A DNA stretch of 11,534 nucleotides from an uncultured Ruminococcus sp. (GCA_902796865.1 CADBQZ010000260.1:1-11534), one strand, 5' to 3'. Positions 1 to 5,832 are shown, counted from the first letter of the stretch. Made by a program: numbers and translations. The notes: generated from the sequence alone by a model not told the origin.

Positions 1-129
1 AAAGAAACGCCGGCGGCTGACGGACAAGAGGAACAGGAAGAAGAACCTGTTAAGCTTTGTTCCGAATGCGGCAATCCTATATACGGCGGCGATATATTCT
101 GCAGCGAATGCGGCGCCAAGACACAGTAA
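1..129 (+). CDS. C-terminal fragment of a zinc-ribbon protein
   Basis: Only the last 42 codons are visible; the start lies left of the window. The fragment begins with an acidic, Glu/Gln-rich linker (about residues 1-16) and ends in a compact zinc ribbon made of two Cys-x-x-Cys knuckles (CSECG and CSECGAK) spaced 16 residues apart, then stops at TAA (127-129). Zinc ribbons of this double-knuckle kind commonly cap the N- or C-terminus of otherwise unrelated bacterial membrane or regulatory proteins, so the ribbon alone does not say what the protein does. It is followed within 15 bases by a hairpin terminator, so it is the last gene of its transcription unit. The reading frame and zinc ribbon are seen directly; the rest of the protein is unknown. 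Confidence 0.8.
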   Translation, partial: KETPAADGQEEQEEEPVKLCSECGNPIYGGDIFCSECGAKTQ

Positions 130-142
130 ATCTGAAATTTAT

Positions 143-176
143 AAAACAGTACTGTTATGACAGTGCTGTTTTTTAT
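143..176. terminator. Bidirectional intrinsic terminator between convergent genes
   Basis: A 10-bp stem, AACAGTACTG (145-154) with CAGTGCTGTT (161-170) including one G-U pair, encloses a 6-base loop and is followed by T-rich sequence on the plus strand. On the minus strand the same stem is followed by TTTTAT. It serves the zinc-ribbon gene ending at 129 and the convergent HD-domain gene, whose stop codon (173-175) lies inside the plus-strand T tract. Confidence 0.8.
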
Positions 177-769
177 TTGCTTGTACTTCCTTCAAGATAA
201 TATGTCGCTTCCATATCTGCAACACTTAATGCGAATGCGAGAGGGAACATCTCAAAAGCTTTTCCTATACTGTTTTTGTCTTCGATACCCGAAAAGCCCA
301 TGTGGTATCTTATCGCAAAGGCTTCTTCCCTTGAAAGACGCATGAATCCTGATATTATGTAGACCGATTTTTCGCCGTGGCCGTAAGGCAGGGTATCATT
401 TATCGTATAATAAGGAACTTTTTCCCATACGCCCTGTTCATTCTTTGCATTGCGGTAGCTTACTTCGTAGAAGTTCATCTTGCATATATCATGCAGAAGT
501 GATACAAGGGCTATCGTTTCTTCAGAATAATCCATTTTATACATTTCTTTTGTGCGTGGACGTTCAAGATAATCAACAAGACAGTGATAGACGTTTAAGC
601 TGTGCTGTACAAGTCCGCCTTCATATGCACCGTGGAAGCGAGTACTGCTTGGTGCAGTAAAAAAGTCGCTCTGGTCCGAAAGCATGAATTTAAGAAGCTG
701 TTCAGCACCATGCCTTTTTATTTTCTCAGTGTATATCTCAGTAAATTCGTTTTTGAGCTGTTCGTTCAT
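173..769 (-). CDS. HD-domain phosphohydrolase, YhaM-like fold
   Basis: This 198-residue protein is a single HD-superfamily metal-dependent phosphohydrolase domain. The metal-binding set is complete and correctly ordered: His56 (in GGLVQHS), His93-Asp94 (LLHDICK, the HD doublet), His131 (GHGEKS), His156 (RYHMGF) and Asp185 (ADMEAT). The FHGAYEGGLVQHS stretch resembles the start of the HD domain of YhaM-type 3'-5' exoribonucleases, but the OB-fold nucleic-acid-binding domain of YhaM is absent, so nuclease activity cannot be assumed; the substrate could be a nucleotide or a second messenger. The ATG at 767-769 is supported by GGGAGA (778-783) with 8-base spacing. It is monocistronic: its own promoter lies upstream and a terminator follows its stop at once. 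There are no membrane segments or signal peptide, so it should be cytoplasmic. The domain call is firm, the biochemical role is not. Confidence 0.85.
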   Translation of the reverse strand: MNEQLKNEFTEIYTEKIKRHGAEQLLKFMLSDQSDFFTAPSSTRFHGAYEGGLVQHSLNVYHCLVDYLERPRTKEMYKMDYSEETIALVSLLHDICKMNFYEVSYRNAKNEQGVWEKVPYYTINDTLPYGHGEKSVYIISGFMRLSREEAFAIRYHMGFSGIEDKNSIGKAFEMFPLAFALSVADMEATYYLEGSTSK

Positions 770-805
770 TATAACATTCTCCCAATGAAAAATTTGTATA
801 CATTT

Positions 806-834
806 ATTTTATCACATTATTTATAATATTTCAA
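806..834 (-). promoter_or_regulatory. Sigma-A-type promoter of the HD-domain gene
   Basis: On the minus strand there is TTGAAA (829-834), a 17-base spacer, then TAAAAT (806-811), five of six consensus bases in each hexamer. Transcription would start near 800, giving a leader of about 30 nt before the ATG at 769. The site is predicted from sequence only. Confidence 0.65.
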
Positions 835-839
835 GCATC

Positions 840-864
840 AAAGCTTAGTCACAAGTTAAGCTTT
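840..864. repeat. Small inverted repeat upstream of the HD-gene promoter
   Basis: AAAGCTTA (840-847) and TAAGCTTT (857-864) form a perfect 8-bp inverted repeat around a 9-base centre. It ends five bases before the -35 hexamer of the HD-domain gene in the divergent region, a position suited to an operator. It is AT-rich and short, so chance is a real alternative, and no regulator is encoded beside it. The rest of 865-960 is A/T-rich; it holds a TATACT at 914-919 that could be a -10 for the following small gene, but no good -35. Confidence 0.3.
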
Positions 865-972
865 AAATAACAAAAACAGTAAGTTAAGAATATTTATTCC
901 TTATTTTTCACAGTATACTTTGTCTTACAAAAACAAAAAATAATTCTGTAAAAAAATAATGGAGAGGTAAGA

Positions 973-1161
973 ATGAAGAATAAAAATAAAAATAAAAAAG
1001 ACAAACAGGTCTTTGACGAGATAATGTTTAATGAAGCAGGAAGCATGAATGAATGCACCGGACTTATACCGACAGGATCTGTAGACGCCAATCAGTATGA
1101 CAGCTTCCGGGAGCTGCAGCATTTTGATGCTAAAAGCGCTGAAGACAAGCTGTTTGATTAA
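973..1161 (+). CDS. Small protein of unknown function, 62 residues
   Basis: I do not recognise this protein. Coding is supported by a strong ribosome binding site, GGAGAGG (961-967), five bases before the ATG, and by a hairpin terminator starting a few bases after the stop; the gene is thus a self-contained unit. The first 12 residues are almost only Lys and Asn, written as near-repeats of AAATA-type DNA (about 974-1000). The remainder is acidic and polar, with a single Cys28 in the stretch NECTGLIPTG, followed by a Tyr/Phe-containing segment (DSFRELQHFD). There is no signal peptide or membrane helix, so it is probably a soluble cytoplasmic protein, largely disordered at its N-terminus. It lies between a divergent HD hydrolase gene and a Nudix gene that has its own promoter, so context gives no function. 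An unrelated but real short gene is the best reading; a non-coding leader is less likely given the RBS. Confidence 0.65.
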   Translation: MKNKNKNKKDKQVFDEIMFNEAGSMNECTGLIPTGSVDANQYDSFRELQHFDAKSAEDKLFD

Positions 1162-1167
1162 AACGTG

Positions 1168-1198
1168 AAAAAACATCGCTGAAAAGCGATGTTTTTTA
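1168..1198 (+). terminator. Intrinsic terminator after the 62-residue gene
   Basis: An 11-bp perfect stem, AAAACATCGCT (1170-1180) with AGCGATGTTTT (1185-1195), closes a GAAA tetraloop and runs straight into TTTATT. It begins within ten bases of the stop codon at 1159-1161. On the minus strand the stem is followed by TTTTTTCACG, so it could also stop antisense reads. Confidence 0.85.
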
Positions 1199-1229
1199 TT
1201 CAATTAAATCTTTTTATTCCTGAAAAATG

Positions 1230-1258
1230 TGGACAAAAATAAAATTATATGCTATAAT
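1230..1258 (+). promoter_or_regulatory. Sigma-A-type promoter of the Nudix gene
   Basis: TGGACA (1230-1235), a 17-base spacer, and a perfect TATAAT (1253-1258) preceded by TGC, an extended -10. Expected start near 1265, leaving about 33 nt of leader to the ATG at 1298. No structure is seen in the leader. Confidence 0.8.
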
Positions 1259-1297
1259 AGTATTGATATAAGATTTTTTTGAAAGGATGCTGTTAAA

Positions 1298-1711
1298 ATG
1301 CTACATGAAAAATCATGCGGAGCTATAGTTTACCGCAGATCTCACGGAAACATTGAGATACTGCTCATCAAACACGTCAACAGCGGGCACTGGTCTTTCC
1401 CGAAGGGGCACGTTGAGGGCAATGAGACGGAGCTTGAAACCGCTAAGAGAGAGATAATGGAGGAAACAAGCATAGATGTTATACTTGATCCTACATTCCG
1501 TGAAACGGTAACATATTCGCCTAAAAAAGATACTCAGAAGGTCGTAGTATATTTTCTTGCTAAAGCTAAGAATTACGATTTTGTTCCTCAGCATGAGGAA
1601 ATATCTGATATCAAGTGGGTCGATATTGGTTATGCGGTTAATATCCTTACTTATGAAAACGATAAAGTTATCGTGAATAAGGCAAAGACCGCAATAAAAG
1701 AAAGAGTATAA
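1298..1711 (+). CDS. Nudix hydrolase, diadenosine tetraphosphatase/MutT-like
   Basis: This 137-residue, single-domain Nudix protein should hydrolyse a nucleoside diphosphate linked to another moiety. The SFPKGHVEGNE lead-in (residues 33-43) is typical of asymmetric Ap4A hydrolases, so dinucleoside polyphosphates are the likeliest substrate; a MutT-type nucleotide-cleaning role remains possible. The Nudix box runs from Gly37 to Ile59 as G-x5-E-x7-REIMEE-x-S-I. Arg51, Glu52, Glu55 and Glu56, the residues that bind the metal, are all present, while the usual last Gly is Ser58. The ATG at 1298 follows GAAAGGA (1281-1287) with 10-base spacing. The ATG at 1287 is in another frame. The gene has its own promoter and terminator and is monocistronic. 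There is no signal peptide; the protein is cytoplasmic. The family is certain, the exact substrate is not. Confidence 0.92.
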   Translation: MLHEKSCGAIVYRRSHGNIEILLIKHVNSGHWSFPKGHVEGNETELETAKREIMEETSIDVILDPTFRETVTYSPKKDTQKVVVYFLAKAKNYDFVPQHEEISDIKWVDIGYAVNILTYENDKVIVNKAKTAIKERV

Positions 1712-1729
1712 AAAGCGCTTTGATGTAAC

Positions 1730-1768
1730 AAAACCTCCTATGGTTCAATGCCATAGGAGGTTTTTATA
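1730..1768. terminator. Strong terminator between convergent Nudix and membrane-protein genes
   Basis: A 14-bp perfect stem, AAAACCTCCTATGG (1730-1743) with CCATAGGAGGTTTT (1751-1764), has a 7-base loop and is followed by T-rich DNA on the plus strand. It terminates the Nudix gene (stop 1709-1711). On the minus strand the same hairpin is followed by TTTTGTTAC, so it probably also ends the convergent transcript finishing at 1782. Confidence 0.88.
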
Positions 1769-1781
1769 TTATTATTTGGTA

Positions 1782-4256
1782 TCATACTTTTCTTAATCTT
1801 ACTATAAGCGCTGTAAACAATGTACAAGCTATCTGACAAAGAGTTATGCGGAATGGTGATACGGATGCCGCCGCATTCAGGATATTTGTAACGGTAACTA
1901 TGCCGAATCCTAATAGCGCTGCTGTTGCCTGTATAACTATGCCTATTGTTACTGTATTTTTTATAGATTTTGTACCCATTATAAGCTGCATGAATGACAT
2001 GAATCTTCCGGAACACGCCATGGATGTACTTATCTTTCGTACACTCTTAGTTTCTTCGTCAAAGTCTTTTACCATTCTGGGCGGTATTATTTTTATAAGA
2101 TCTTCTGAATATCTGAACAGGGTCGAAAGCTTGTTTATCGTTATGAATGAATCAACAGTTTTTACTATGACGGCGATATTTTTGCGCTCAAGCTTTTTCA
2201 TGAATTTTATCACACGGGGACTTGCGCTTATTTCGATTATGAACATCGCAGCAAGGTTTCCGGATACAGATAAGTAAAGTGCTTCTTTTCCGCCTTCGGT
2301 AAATTCTTTTTCCTTGGTGGTGGTCGGAAGTCCTTCTATCTTGTGATTGCTCATAAGCTCACGATTGCCTAACAGCACCCTTCGGTTGTTTATCCAGCCG
2401 CAAAGTCCCATTGAATCTTCATAAACAAAGTTTTCGACTTTTGAGAGCGGCTGTGACTTTTCGGAAACGATATCCTCAAGAAGTTCTTTTAGGATACTGT
2501 TTGCGTGTGAAGCAAGACTTGCTGCTTCAAGAAGCGCACTGTCTATTTTCGTTCCCGAAAACAGCTTTATTGAAGCAAGGTTTACAGAACCTGCCGGGAA
2601 AAACGAATCGGCGCTTACCATAACTGAATTGGTATCGTAAAAATCTTCAACGCTCTGGTAACCCAATATTACTCCGTGGTTGCGTGAATATTTTTTCGAT
2701 GCTTTTTCAAGAGGTATGTTAGCCACGAGCGGTATTGCTATACACGAGCAGGCACTTACTATTGCTGAAAATACAGAAAGTCCGAAAACGACCGATTCTG
2801 TATCAAATGTGCTTCGTCTTATAAATGTGACACCTGCTGCTGCAAGAATAGAGAACAGAAATACGAGCGGCGATATAACGCTGCTGAATCTGTCGCCGGT
2901 ATCGGCTGAATAGGTAAAGCTTGCAAAATCTTTCAGAAAGCTTGCCTTTTTCATGGTCGTAAGTATCGGATAATCACCTATAGTACCTCTTGTGAGGCTT
3001 TCGGCACGGTCACTGTCTTCGACACAAACGATAGCCTTCATATTATGATTTTTTGAGATGTAGTCAAAATTCTGTGACATACGGTTTAGTATCTTCTTTT
3101 TGCCTATAGAGTTTATAAGAAGAGCAAGTATCCCTACCGGTGCATATATGAATGCGCTGCCTTTTTGTATCAGTCCAGGTGAGGCAATAGCCGCAGCCGA
3201 TGCTGCTATTGATGCGGTCATAGCAAGGGAAGCGATGCTGTCGCTGTCCGGTCTGAATTTTATAAGGCTTACAAGTCCATTTTTGAATGTCGTTATTGCT
3301 ATTGCCGCAGAAAGCACAAGCACTATGAGCTGTACTATACAGTAAGGCAATGGTGATACTGTCATATTTAAAGTCTGAGGTATCGGAAGATGAAGTGTAT
3401 CTGCAAATGCGAGGTAACTCGAAAACAGCAGCATTATAAAGAGAACGGTTATCCTGAACTTTATATTCTCACGCACTTCGTTTATGTCACGTTTTATCTC
3501 CCTTGCATCTTCATAGCTGTCGTAATCTTTGATAGCCTGTTTTTTAACATTGCTTTTATCAGCCTTTGAGCGTTTGCTGCGTTTTTTGTCATTTGCATCG
3601 TCCGGCGGATCTGTTGGTATATCTATTTCTGTTATTTTTATATCCAGAGCGTCCGGGTCTTTTTGTTCCGACAGAGGGATTATGTTGCCGTCATCATCGA
3701 CAGGCGGCGGATCATCACCGGCATCACGGTTTATCACAAATTTTTTACTTTTTTTCTCCGGCTTTGTGTATATGCCATCGGGAGATTCGTGGGCATATGT
3801 AAAAACCGGCTGTTTCTTATGCTTTTTCTTTTTCTTGCGCCGTATCTCACGCATTTCCTTTGCTCTTGTGGAATTGCTCATTTTCCGCACTTTCGGAACA
3901 TAGCTTTCGTCTTCCGGCTGCGGTATCATTACGGCTCCGTCGTAGCCTTCGATAAGATCGGTAGGTTTCGGTGGAAGATCGGCGGCGGTCTTTCGGACTT
4001 CCGTCACTGAATTTATATAAGAAATATTCGGACGGCTTACGTCTGATACGGCAAATTTTCCGTATTGATGGCTTGGAGCAGGTCTTTTAAGAAGTGCTTC
4101 CTCAACAGCCTTTATCTGCTGCGGGCTGTATACCGCAGTATTGCTAATCGAGTTACTGTCCCGGTTTTTGGCGGGATCGGTAGGTTTTGCCGATCCGGTG
4201 GTATCGTCGTGAGCATACTCTTTGAGTATCTCGTCAACATTCTTGTTATTCGGCAT
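1782..4256 (-). CDS. Catalytically degenerate P1B-type ATPase-like membrane protein
   Basis: The 824-residue product has the architecture of a heavy-metal P-type ATPase but not its chemistry. Residues 1-260 are polar and disordered, with a Lys/Arg block near 139-149 and another at 225-240; no CxxC metal-binding domain is present. Four membrane helices follow (about 267-287, 305-324, 340-361, 367-384), then a shortened cytoplasmic segment (386-457), two helices (458-479, 488-513), a large cytoplasmic region (515-765) and two C-terminal helices (about 768-797, 803-820). CSC at 503-505, followed by IAIPL, sits where P1B enzymes have the CPC metal site. In the large region HANSILK (584-590) and the GLCGW...VLLGNRELM stretch (617-635) match the nucleotide-binding fold. 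The phosphorylation motif DKTGT is replaced by SADSF (548-552), TGD by KTVD (699-702), and no GDGxND or TGE is visible. The frame is open throughout, so it is maintained as a gene. GGAG (4267-4270) precedes the ATG. It lies 45 bases downstream of rlmB and is probably cotranscribed with it. ATP-driven transport is unlikely; a sensor, scaffold or partner role is inference. Confidence 0.75.
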   Translation of the reverse strand: MPNNKNVDEILKEYAHDDTTGSAKPTDPAKNRDSNSISNTAVYSPQQIKAVEEALLKRPAPSHQYGKFAVSDVSRPNISYINSVTEVRKTAADLPPKPTDLIEGYDGAVMIPQPEDESYVPKVRKMSNSTRAKEMREIRRKKKKKHKKQPVFTYAHESPDGIYTKPEKKSKKFVINRDAGDDPPPVDDDGNIIPLSEQKDPDALDIKITEIDIPTDPPDDANDKKRSKRSKADKSNVKKQAIKDYDSYEDAREIKRDINEVRENIKFRITVLFIMLLFSSYLAFADTLHLPIPQTLNMTVSPLPYCIVQLIVLVLSAAIAITTFKNGLVSLIKFRPDSDSIASLAMTASIAASAAAIASPGLIQKGSAFIYAPVGILALLINSIGKKKILNRMSQNFDYISKNHNMKAIVCVEDSDRAESLTRGTIGDYPILTTMKKASFLKDFASFTYSADTGDRFSSVISPLVFLFSILAAAGVTFIRRSTFDTESVVFGLSVFSAIVSACSCIAIPLVANIPLEKASKKYSRNHGVILGYQSVEDFYDTNSVMVSADSFFPAGSVNLASIKLFSGTKIDSALLEAASLASHANSILKELLEDIVSEKSQPLSKVENFVYEDSMGLCGWINNRRVLLGNRELMSNHKIEGLPTTTKEKEFTEGGKEALYLSVSGNLAAMFIIEISASPRVIKFMKKLERKNIAVIVKTVDSFITINKLSTLFRYSEDLIKIIPPRMVKDFDEETKSVRKISTSMACSGRFMSFMQLIMGTKSIKNTVTIGIVIQATAALLGFGIVTVTNILNAAASVSPFRITLCQIACTLFTALIVRLRKV

Positions 4257-4301
4257 CTATATCAATCTCCAGTATTAATTTTTCAAGAAATTTATCAAAT
4301 A

Positions 4302-5039
4302 TTAGTTTTTTGCATCACGCTGTCTTACTGCCTCATACATAAAAATACCGGCAGCTACCGAAGCGTTGAGTGAATTTATGCTTCCGTTCATAGGGAGTCT
4401 CAAGAGAAAATCACATTTTTCTCGTATCAGTCTTCCCATTCCGTATCCTTCCGAGCCAATGACCAGAGCCATAGGACCGGTAAGGTCGGTATTACTATAG
4501 CTTTCTCCGGAAGCATCTGTGCCGTATATCCACACGCCGCTGTCTTTGAGCTTGTCTATTGCTGCCGCAAGATTCGGGACTTTAGCAACAGGTACATAGC
4601 TTGCAGCGCCTGCCGATGTTTTGTGAACAGTTGCGTTTAAAGAGGCACTTCGTCTTTTGGGGATGATTATCCCATCAGCGCCTGCTGCTTCGGCAGTACG
4701 AATTATAGCACCTAAATTGTGCGGATCTTCGATTTCGTCACAGATTATAATAAATGCAGCCGTACCTTTTTCTTTTGATACAGCCAAAATATCTTCGACA
4801 GACACGTATTTTCCACAGGCTATTGCTGCCGCAGCCCCCTGATGAGCTGCTCCGTCTGTCATCTGGTCGAGTTTCTGTGAGGTGACGTTCTTTACGACCG
4901 CACCTTTTTTCTTTGCAAGAGCGCAGATCTTGTTTATAGCTCCGCCCTCGCCGTTTATATATACCGTATCTATCTCGGTGTCCGAACGGAGAGCCTCGAT
5001 AACGGGATTTCTTCCATATATAAGTTTGTTTTCGTCCAT
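4302..5039 (-). CDS. rlmB: RlmB-type 23S rRNA (guanosine-2'-O-)methyltransferase
   Basis: This is a 245-residue SPOUT-class (TrmH/SpoU family) RNA ribose methyltransferase. The N-terminal substrate-binding domain (about 5-77) starts with the typical IYGRNPVIEAL. The knotted catalytic domain carries all three family motifs: DPHNLGAIIRTAEAAG (105-120) with Asn108 and the catalytic Arg114, LVIGSEGYGM (192-201), and LPMNGSINSLNASVAAG (215-231), which forms the S-adenosylmethionine-binding knot. E. coli RlmB modifies G2251 in the peptidyl-transferase P loop of 23S rRNA; that specificity is inferred from the family, and paralogues of this family with other RNA targets exist. Length is normal. The ATG at 5037-5039 follows AAGGA (5047-5051) with 7-base spacing. 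It has its own promoter, lies upstream of the degenerate P-type ATPase gene, and probably leads that two-gene transcript. Confidence 0.92.
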   Translation of the reverse strand: MDENKLIYGRNPVIEALRSDTEIDTVYINGEGGAINKICALAKKKGAVVKNVTSQKLDQMTDGAAHQGAAAAIACGKYVSVEDILAVSKEKGTAAFIIICDEIEDPHNLGAIIRTAEAAGADGIIIPKRRSASLNATVHKTSAGAASYVPVAKVPNLAAAIDKLKDSGVWIYGTDASGESYSNTDLTGPMALVIGSEGYGMGRLIREKCDFLLRLPMNGSINSLNASVAAGIFMYEAVRQRDAKN

Positions 5040-5093
5040 TATTATATCCTTAAAATAAGTTACAGTTTTTATATGCGAAACTGTTCTTTTTAT

Positions 5094-5122
5094 ATTATAT
5101 CATGGTTACAAAAAAATTACAA
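5094..5122 (-). promoter_or_regulatory. Sigma-A-type promoter of rlmB
   Basis: On the minus strand TTGTAA (5117-5122), a 17-base spacer, and a perfect TATAAT (5094-5099) preceded by TGA (extended -10). The start would be near 5088. The roughly 48-nt leader contains a weak 7-bp hairpin, ACAGTTT (5062-5068) with AAACTGT (5078-5084), not followed by a T tract and of unknown meaning. Confidence 0.78.
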
Positions 5123-5156
5123 GAGTTATTTTATAAAAATAAAGAATCGGTGAATT

Positions 5157-5417
5157 TTACATAAAATTAGTTATAAAAAACATTACAGCTATTGAAATTG
5201 CTGAAATTGCCGCTGACAGTCTTAGAAATACTTTTGCGATCGACAGTATCCTTGGTGTACGGGGACTTAAACTGTTAATAAATCTGTCTGCTTCGAGTCT
5301 TACAAGCTTTTGAGGAAGGCAGTTTATGTTAGGTTTTATATAAAATACTGCCTTTTCAAAGTATATGCTGTCCGGGTTATTTATCTCCACGACCTTTTTG
5401 TTTACGCCTTTTATCAT
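5157..5417 (-). CDS. Small C-terminally membrane-anchored protein, 86 residues
   Basis: I do not recognise a family. From the ATG at 5415-5417 the product has 86 residues: a soluble, mixed-charge N-terminal part (about 1-55, including the stretch IYFEKAVFYIKPN and one Cys33), a basic turn (SPRTPRI, 51-57) and one hydrophobic helix (about 62-84) at the very C-terminus. This is the layout of a tail-anchored protein with its soluble part in the cytoplasm. An in-frame ATG 72 bases further upstream (5487-5489) would add 24 residues, but GGAGG (5424-5428) with 6-base spacing clearly marks 5417 as the start, and the longer version would span the predicted promoter. It is upstream of rlmB in the same direction with 117 bases between; no terminator hairpin is visible in that gap, so readthrough into rlmB is possible. 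Coding status is well supported, function unknown. Confidence 0.7.
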   Translation of the reverse strand: MIKGVNKKVVEINNPDSIYFEKAVFYIKPNINCLPQKLVRLEADRFINSLSPRTPRILSIAKVFLRLSAAISAISIAVMFFITNFM

Positions 5418-5480
5418 ATTTTTCCTCCGAAGTATTGCAATAATAGACTGGCACAGATAATTATTGGAAACAATGCGGAA

Positions 5481-5511
5481 AATATACACTTAGTAAAAGA
5501 GTTTTCGTCAA
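5481..5511 (-). promoter_or_regulatory. Candidate promoter of the 86-residue gene
   Basis: On the minus strand TTGACG (5506-5511) is followed after 17 bases by TGTATA (5483-5488), or after 19 bases by TATATT (5481-5486). The -35 is five of six; the -10 is imperfect in the well-spaced version. The leader would be about 60 nt. The 9-base motif cluster begins six bases upstream of this -35. Confidence 0.5.
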
Positions 5512-5516
5512 TGAAA

Positions 5517-5602
5517 TGTTGAAAACCATGTGGAAAGGGTTGAAAAAGCCTTATTTACCTGTTGAAAAGTCGGTGGAAAAAGTGGAAAACTACGTATTTA
5601 TT
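5517..5602. repeat. Two-copy 43-base imperfect tandem repeat
   Basis: Copy one is 5517-5559 and copy two 5560-5602, identical at about 30 of 43 positions. Conserved blocks are TGTTGAAAA at the start, GTGGAAA at offset +14, a GTnGAAAA at offset +22, and TATTTA near the end. Each copy therefore holds three versions of one 9-base motif at offsets 0, +12 and +21. Confidence 0.75.
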
Positions 5603-5623
5603 CATTAGTCGGGCTGTTGAAAA
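5517..5623 (-). promoter_or_regulatory. Cluster of seven DnaA-box-like 9-mers
   Basis: Seven same-direction motifs on the plus strand: TGTTGAAAA (5517), TGTGGAAAG (5529), GGTTGAAAA (5538), TGTTGAAAA (5560), GGTGGAAAA (5572), AGTGGAAAA (5581) and TGTTGAAAA (5615). Read on the minus strand these are TTTTCAACA and TTTCCAC variants, close to the DnaA box TTATCCACA; weaker look-alikes occur at 5463 and 5474. The site count, common orientation and AT-rich flank fit DnaA binding, as at an origin, a titration site or DnaA-controlled promoters. No dnaA, dnaN or other origin-linked gene is in view, and an unrelated repressor or activator with a GTTGAAAA half-site is the alternative. The cluster lies between the two divergent promoters. 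The remaining part of this 415-base gene-free stretch (5624-5769) is A/T-rich with one weak 5-bp hairpin (5704-5722) and nothing else that I can identify. Confidence 0.4.
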
Positions 5624-5769
5624 TACATAATACTATTTGTAAACCTAAAATGTAACTTGTTTTTAATGATTTTGTAATAATGCGACATCATATGTCTGTC
5701 TGAACGGTCTGCTGTGCACCGTGAAGTGGTAGATAAAAAAGTGTTTTGAGCGCATTAATATCATTTTTC

Positions 5770-5798
5770 TTTACAAAAACAGAGGAAAATGTTATAAT
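5770..5798 (+). promoter_or_regulatory. Sigma-A-type promoter of the cbi operon
   Basis: TTTACA (5770-5775), a 17-base spacer, and a perfect TATAAT (5793-5798) preceded by TGT (extended -10). Transcription should begin near 5805, leaving a leader of about 28 nt before the TTG start of cbiD. That is far too short for a cobalamin riboswitch between promoter and gene. Confidence 0.8.
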
Positions 5799-5832
5799 TA
5801 TACTAATATGATATATAGGAGGGACAAAAGCT

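Noticed and set aside
157..345. Plus-strand open frame of 62 codons opposite the HD-domain gene
   Set aside because: It starts inside the terminator loop, has no ribosome site, and lies antisense to a gene with a complete HD motif set.
3529..3903. Long plus-strand frames opposite the P-type ATPase-like gene (also near 1846-2277 and 3663-4010)
   Set aside because: They are antisense shadows of an 824-codon gene with coherent membrane topology; none has a convincing ribosome site or recognisable domain.
1782..4256. Functional copper or zinc exporting ATPase
   Set aside because: DKTGT, TGD and GDGxND are all missing, so a working phosphorylation cycle is not credible despite the matching topology.
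5418..5489. Longer start for the 86-residue protein, adding 24 residues
   Set aside because: A perfect GGAGG six bases before 5417 marks the shorter start, and the extension runs over the predicted -10 region.
5517..5623. CRISPR array
   Set aside because: Only two imperfect 43-base copies abut with no spacers of uniform length between conserved repeats, and no cas gene is present.
5624..5769. Cobalamin riboswitch upstream of cbiD
   Set aside because: I see no B12-box-like element or the expected set of paired stems, and the promoter lies downstream of this stretch.
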